Part shown: positions 61,523 to 64,000 of the stretch, piece after piece
How positions within the stretch are numbered: the stretch's first letter is position 1
Layout: the number at the start of each line of letters is the position of its first letter
NCBI RefSeq assembly: GCF_001905345.1
Contig: NZ_LFBV01000001.1
Location: forward strand, 259,321 to 323,320
DNA: 64,000 bases
Reading direction: 5' to 3'
Origin: Streptomyces uncialis
GTDB lineage: Bacteria; Actinomycetota; Actinomycetes; Streptomycetales; Streptomycetaceae
Position numbers and translations under genes: made by a program
The notes under the pieces: model-generated
Seen by the model: only the letters and a program-made list of their open reading frames with translations
What the model was told of the DNA's origin: nothing
The model's database searches: none

Positions 61523-63333
61523 CCGGCCCGCATCCTGACGACCATCTGGCCCTCTACGAAGCCGTCACCGAAACCCCCCGGCGAACGGCGGGCACGACGG
61601 GCACGACGGACGGGAGACCGGCCCCGGCGCACCACACGGGACAGGGCCCCGGCGCCCCGGAAACCCCGCCCGACCCGCCTCCCGCATCGCCCGGCCCCGG
61701 CGGCGGCACGGAGGAATCCAGCGCGACGGGTCCGGCCACGGCCGACGCAGGGCGGGTCGACCCGGACACCGACACGGCCCCGGACACCGACACGGCCTTC
61801 GCCGACACCGGACCGGTCAGCGCCGACACGGGCCAGGTCAGCGCTGACAAGGCCCCGACCGGCACCGACACCGGACCGGTCAGCACCGAGGCCCCCGCCC
61901 CACCGCACTCCGGCCCGCGGCGACCCGCCCGACACCCCGCGCAGGCACCCGCCCAACACACCGGCCGCCGGCACCCGGATCAGCCGCACCCGAATCAGCA
62001 GCTCCCCGATCAGCAGCACCCCGACCAGCGACATCTCGATCAGCAGCGCCCGGACCAGGGGCAGCTCGACCAGCGGCACCCCGACCAGCAGCACCCCGAT
62101 CAACACCCCGGCCACGTCCCCTGGACCGTCGCTCGGGACCGTGCCGCCGCGGCCGGTGCGGCGGAGCGGCGTACGAGACCCGCGGTGCGCGCCCCGCTGC
62201 ACGCCGCCACGGGAGTGGCCCTCGCGCACCCGCTCACCGCGCTGACGGACCTTCCGTCGTTCGACACCTCGGCCATGGACGGCTGGGCGGTCTCGGGTCC
62301 CGCCCCCTGGACCGTCCGCGAGACGGGCGCGGGGGTCCTCGCCGGGACCGCCGGGACCACGCCCTCGCCGCTCACCGACGGCGAGGCGGTACGGATCGCG
62401 ACCGGTGCCCGGGTCCCCAAGGACGCCACCGCCGTGGTCAGGACGGAACACGCCCACGCCGACCGCCACGGTCAGCTGTATCCGTCGCGCGAGGTCCAGC
62501 CCGGCCAGGACATCCGTGCGCGGGGCCAGGAGTGCCGCGAGGGCGATCTGCTGATGCCCGCCGCGACCCTGGTGACCCCCGCCGTGGTGGGCCTCGCCGC
62601 CGCCGCGGGCTACGACACGCTGACCGTCGTCCCGCGACCCACCGCGGACATCCTCGTCCTCGGTGACGAACTGCTCGACGAGGGCCTGCCGCACGACGGG
62701 CTCATCCGCGACGCGCTCGGCCCGCTGCTGCCCCCCTGGCTGCACGCGCTCGGCGTCGAGGTGACGGCCGTCCGCCATCTCCGCGACGACGCCGCCACGC
62801 TCCACGACGCGCTGACCGCGTCCACGGCCGACCTGATCATCAGCACCGGAGGCACCGCCGCGGGCCCCGCCGACCATGTGCGGCCCACCCTCGACCGGCT
62901 CGGTGCCGAACTCCTGGTGGACGGGGTGCGGGTGCGCCCCGGTCACCCCATGCTGCTGGCCCGGCTCACCGGCGGACGGCACCCCAGGTACCTCGTCGGG
63001 CTGCCCGGCAATCCGCTCGCCGCGGTCTCCGGTCTGCTGACGCTCGCCGAACCGCTGATCCGCGCCCTGGCCGGACGTCCCGCACCGGAGACGTGCACGG
63101 CACCCGTACGGGACGCGGTCACCGGGCACCCGTCCGACACCCGGCTCGTCCCCGTGTCCCTGCGCGCCGACGAGGCCGTACCGCTGCGCTACAGCGGACC
63201 GGCGATGCTGCGGGGGATCGCCGCCGCCGACGCGATCGCGGTGGTGCCGCCCGGTGGGGTCCGGGCCGGGCACGAACTGGAGATTCTCGACCTACCCTGG
63301 TCACTTTCCGCCGTTGGGGTGTGTTCCACGTGA
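61519..63333 (+). CDS. moeA: MoeA-type molybdopterin molybdenumtransferase with repetitive N-terminus, 604 aa
   Basis: Residues 1-195 are low complexity, ending in a run of D/N-Q pentapeptides (HPDQQ, LPDQQ, HLDQQ, RPDQG, residues about 154-194). The MoeA domain follows with FDTSAMDGWAV, GDELLDEG, STGGTAAGPADHV and GLPGNPLAAVSG, all intact. It inserts molybdenum into molybdopterin. The extension is about half the length of the enzyme. The last codons lie inside a parS-like site and overlap the channel start. Confidence 0.9.
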   Translation: MTGPHPDDHLALYEAVTETPRRTAGTTGTTDGRPAPAHHTGQGPGAPETPPDPPPASPGPGGGTEESSATGPATADAGRVDPDTDTAPDTDTAFADTGPVSADTGQVSADKAPTGTDTGPVSTEAPAPPHSGPRRPARHPAQAPAQHTGRRHPDQPHPNQQLPDQQHPDQRHLDQQRPDQGQLDQRHPDQQHPDQHPGHVPWTVARDRAAAAGAAERRTRPAVRAPLHAATGVALAHPLTALTDLPSFDTSAMDGWAVSGPAPWTVRETGAGVLAGTAGTTPSPLTDGEAVRIATGARVPKDATAVVRTEHAHADRHGQLYPSREVQPGQDIRARGQECREGDLLMPAATLVTPAVVGLAAAAGYDTLTVVPRPTADILVLGDELLDEGLPHDGLIRDALGPLLPPWLHALGVEVTAVRHLRDDAATLHDALTASTADLIISTGGTAAGPADHVRPTLDRLGAELLVDGVRVRPGHPMLLARLTGGRHPRYLVGLPGNPLAAVSGLLTLAEPLIRALAGRPAPETCTAPVRDAVTGHPSDTRLVPVSLRADEAVPLRYSGPAMLRGIAAADAIAVVPPGGVRAGHELEILDLPWSLSAVGVCST

Positions 63334-63336
63334 AAC
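63323..63336. other. parS-like site over a gene junction
   Basis: gttccacgtgaaac, one base from the ideal palindrome, spans the moeA stop (63331-63333) and the GTG start at 63330. ParB binding here would cover the junction of two genes. Confidence 0.85.
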
Positions 63337-64000
63337 TTCCGGGCCATGACGCGATCGCCCGTCAGGCCGACGAACATCTGGTCACCGGGCGGGTCAAGCT
63401 GCCCAAACGCGTCGTCGAGCGTCCGCTGTGGCAGGTCGCCAAGCGGCTGCTGATGGCGCTGCTCGTCCTCGTCGGAACGGCGTTCATCGTGTACTTCGAC
63501 CGTGAGGGCTACGGAGACAACTCCGACGACTCCGTCGACCTGCTCGACGCGTTCTACTACGCCACAGTCACGCTCTCCACCACGGGCTACGGTGACATCA
63601 CGCCCGTGAGCGATGGCGCACGGCTCATCAACATCCTTGTCGTCACCCCACTGCGTGTGGTGTTCCTGATCATCCTGGTCGGTACGACCCTGGAAGTGCT
63701 CACCGAGCGCACCAGGGAGGAATGGCGCCTGAACCGCTGGAGGTCCAACTTGCGTGATCACACCGTCGTCGTGGGCTTCGGCACCAAGGGGCGTTCCGCG
63801 ATCCAGACGGTCTGCGCGACCGGGCTGAAGAAGGACCAGGTCGTGATCGTCGACCCCAGCGGCAAGGTCATCGAGGCGGCGACCGCCGAGGGGTTCGTCG
63901 GGGTGATCGGGGACGCCACCCGCAGCGATGTGCTGCTGAGGGCCGAGGTCCAGAAGGCACGGCAGATCATCATCGCCACCCAGCGCGACGACACGGCCGT
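63330..64000 (+). CDS. Two-helix potassium channel with RCK/TrkA-N domain, 3'-truncated by the window
   Basis: VKLPGHDAIARQADEHLVTG opens the protein. Membrane helix 1 is at about residues 40-60, the pore has filter TTGYGD (84-89), helix 2 is at about 105-128, and then an RCK domain starts with HTVVVGFGTKGRSAIQ. This is a gated K+ channel controlled by a cytoplasmic nucleotide-binding ring. GTG 63330 has GGGG 10 bases upstream and overlaps the moeA stop; GTG 63321 is in frame but has no ribosome site. The frame is open to base 64000. Confidence 0.92.
   Translation, partial: MKLPGHDAIARQADEHLVTGRVKLPKRVVERPLWQVAKRLLMALLVLVGTAFIVYFDREGYGDNSDDSVDLLDAFYYATVTLSTTGYGDITPVSDGARLINILVVTPLRVVFLIILVGTTLEVLTERTREEWRLNRWRSNLRDHTVVVGFGTKGRSAIQTVCATGLKKDQVVIVDPSGKVIEAATAEGFVGVIGDATRSDVLLRAEVQKARQIIIATQRDDTA

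Noticed and set aside
61204..63273. A 689-codon minus-strand frame antisense to moeA
   Set aside because: All MoeA motifs are on the plus strand; the antisense product is Gly/Val/Arg repeat.

Overview
The window is about 64 kb of very high-GC DNA with GTG/ATG starts, GTGA and ATGA gene overlaps and strong third-position G/C. Gene content and order point to a Streptomyces chromosome close to the replication origin: crgA, two class E sortases, the fhaA-fhaB-pstP-rodA-pbpA-pknB wall and signalling block, a paa cluster and a bkd operon lie in the order I remember for the oriC-proximal SCO38xx region of S. coelicolor. Five parS-like sites and a cluster of DnaA boxes agree with this. No dnaA or dnaN is present, so the origin itself lies outside.

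Layout. (1) 1-15611: the end of an Ig-like secreted protein, then a type VII secretion (ESX) locus. It holds two short WXG100-like proteins, a DUF6507 protein with a YxxxD motif, a large modular protein ending in a YwqJ-like deaminase toxin domain, its YwqK-like immunity partner, a pentapeptide-repeat protein, a small membrane protein, EccD, a MinD-like ATPase, a full-length EccC, a tiny His/Pro-rich ORF and a DUF6177 protein. EccB, EccE and MycP are not in the window. (2) 15612-23953: a triple parS cluster, DUF5324, cyclophilin, rhomboid protease, a DnaA-box cluster, crgA, a DUF881 protein, a 58-aa membrane protein, a PabA/TrpG amidotransferase and two sortases. (3) 23954-33423: the Ser/Thr kinase, division and wall operon on the minus strand, a gene-poor stretch, and tRNA-Leu(CAG). 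(4) 33424-43986: a secreted protein, a copper efflux pair (copA and a secreted His-rich protein) around CsoR-type operators, azoR with a divergent HxlR regulator, a DUF2252 protein, a ~100-bp inverted repeat pair, a J-domain-like protein and a rhodanese. (5) 43987-56468: phenylacetate catabolism (paaABCDE, paaN, paaH, a PaaR-like TetR), interrupted by a DUF5819/HTTM pair and a SpoU methyltransferase. (6) 55875-64000: an Lrp regulator with a divergent bkdABC operon, MobA-DUF6457 and MoeA proteins for molybdenum cofactor, and the start of a K+ channel.

How the parts work together. The ESX block encodes the membrane channel and ATPases plus at least one candidate effector with its immunity gene. 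Its toxin tip and immunity gene differ in base usage from the rest, suggesting an exchanged cassette. A 14-bp palindrome of the form accga-N4-tcggt occurs three times: before paaA, between paaN and paaH, and between the Lrp gene and bkdA. This predicts one TetR regulon joining aromatic and branched-chain acyl-CoA catabolism. The most unusual items are the mosaic ESX toxin with its immunity pair, the doubly coupled 86-codon ORF, the three-site regulon, the DnaA-box cluster lying between convergent genes, and a parS site overlapping the moeA stop and the channel start.
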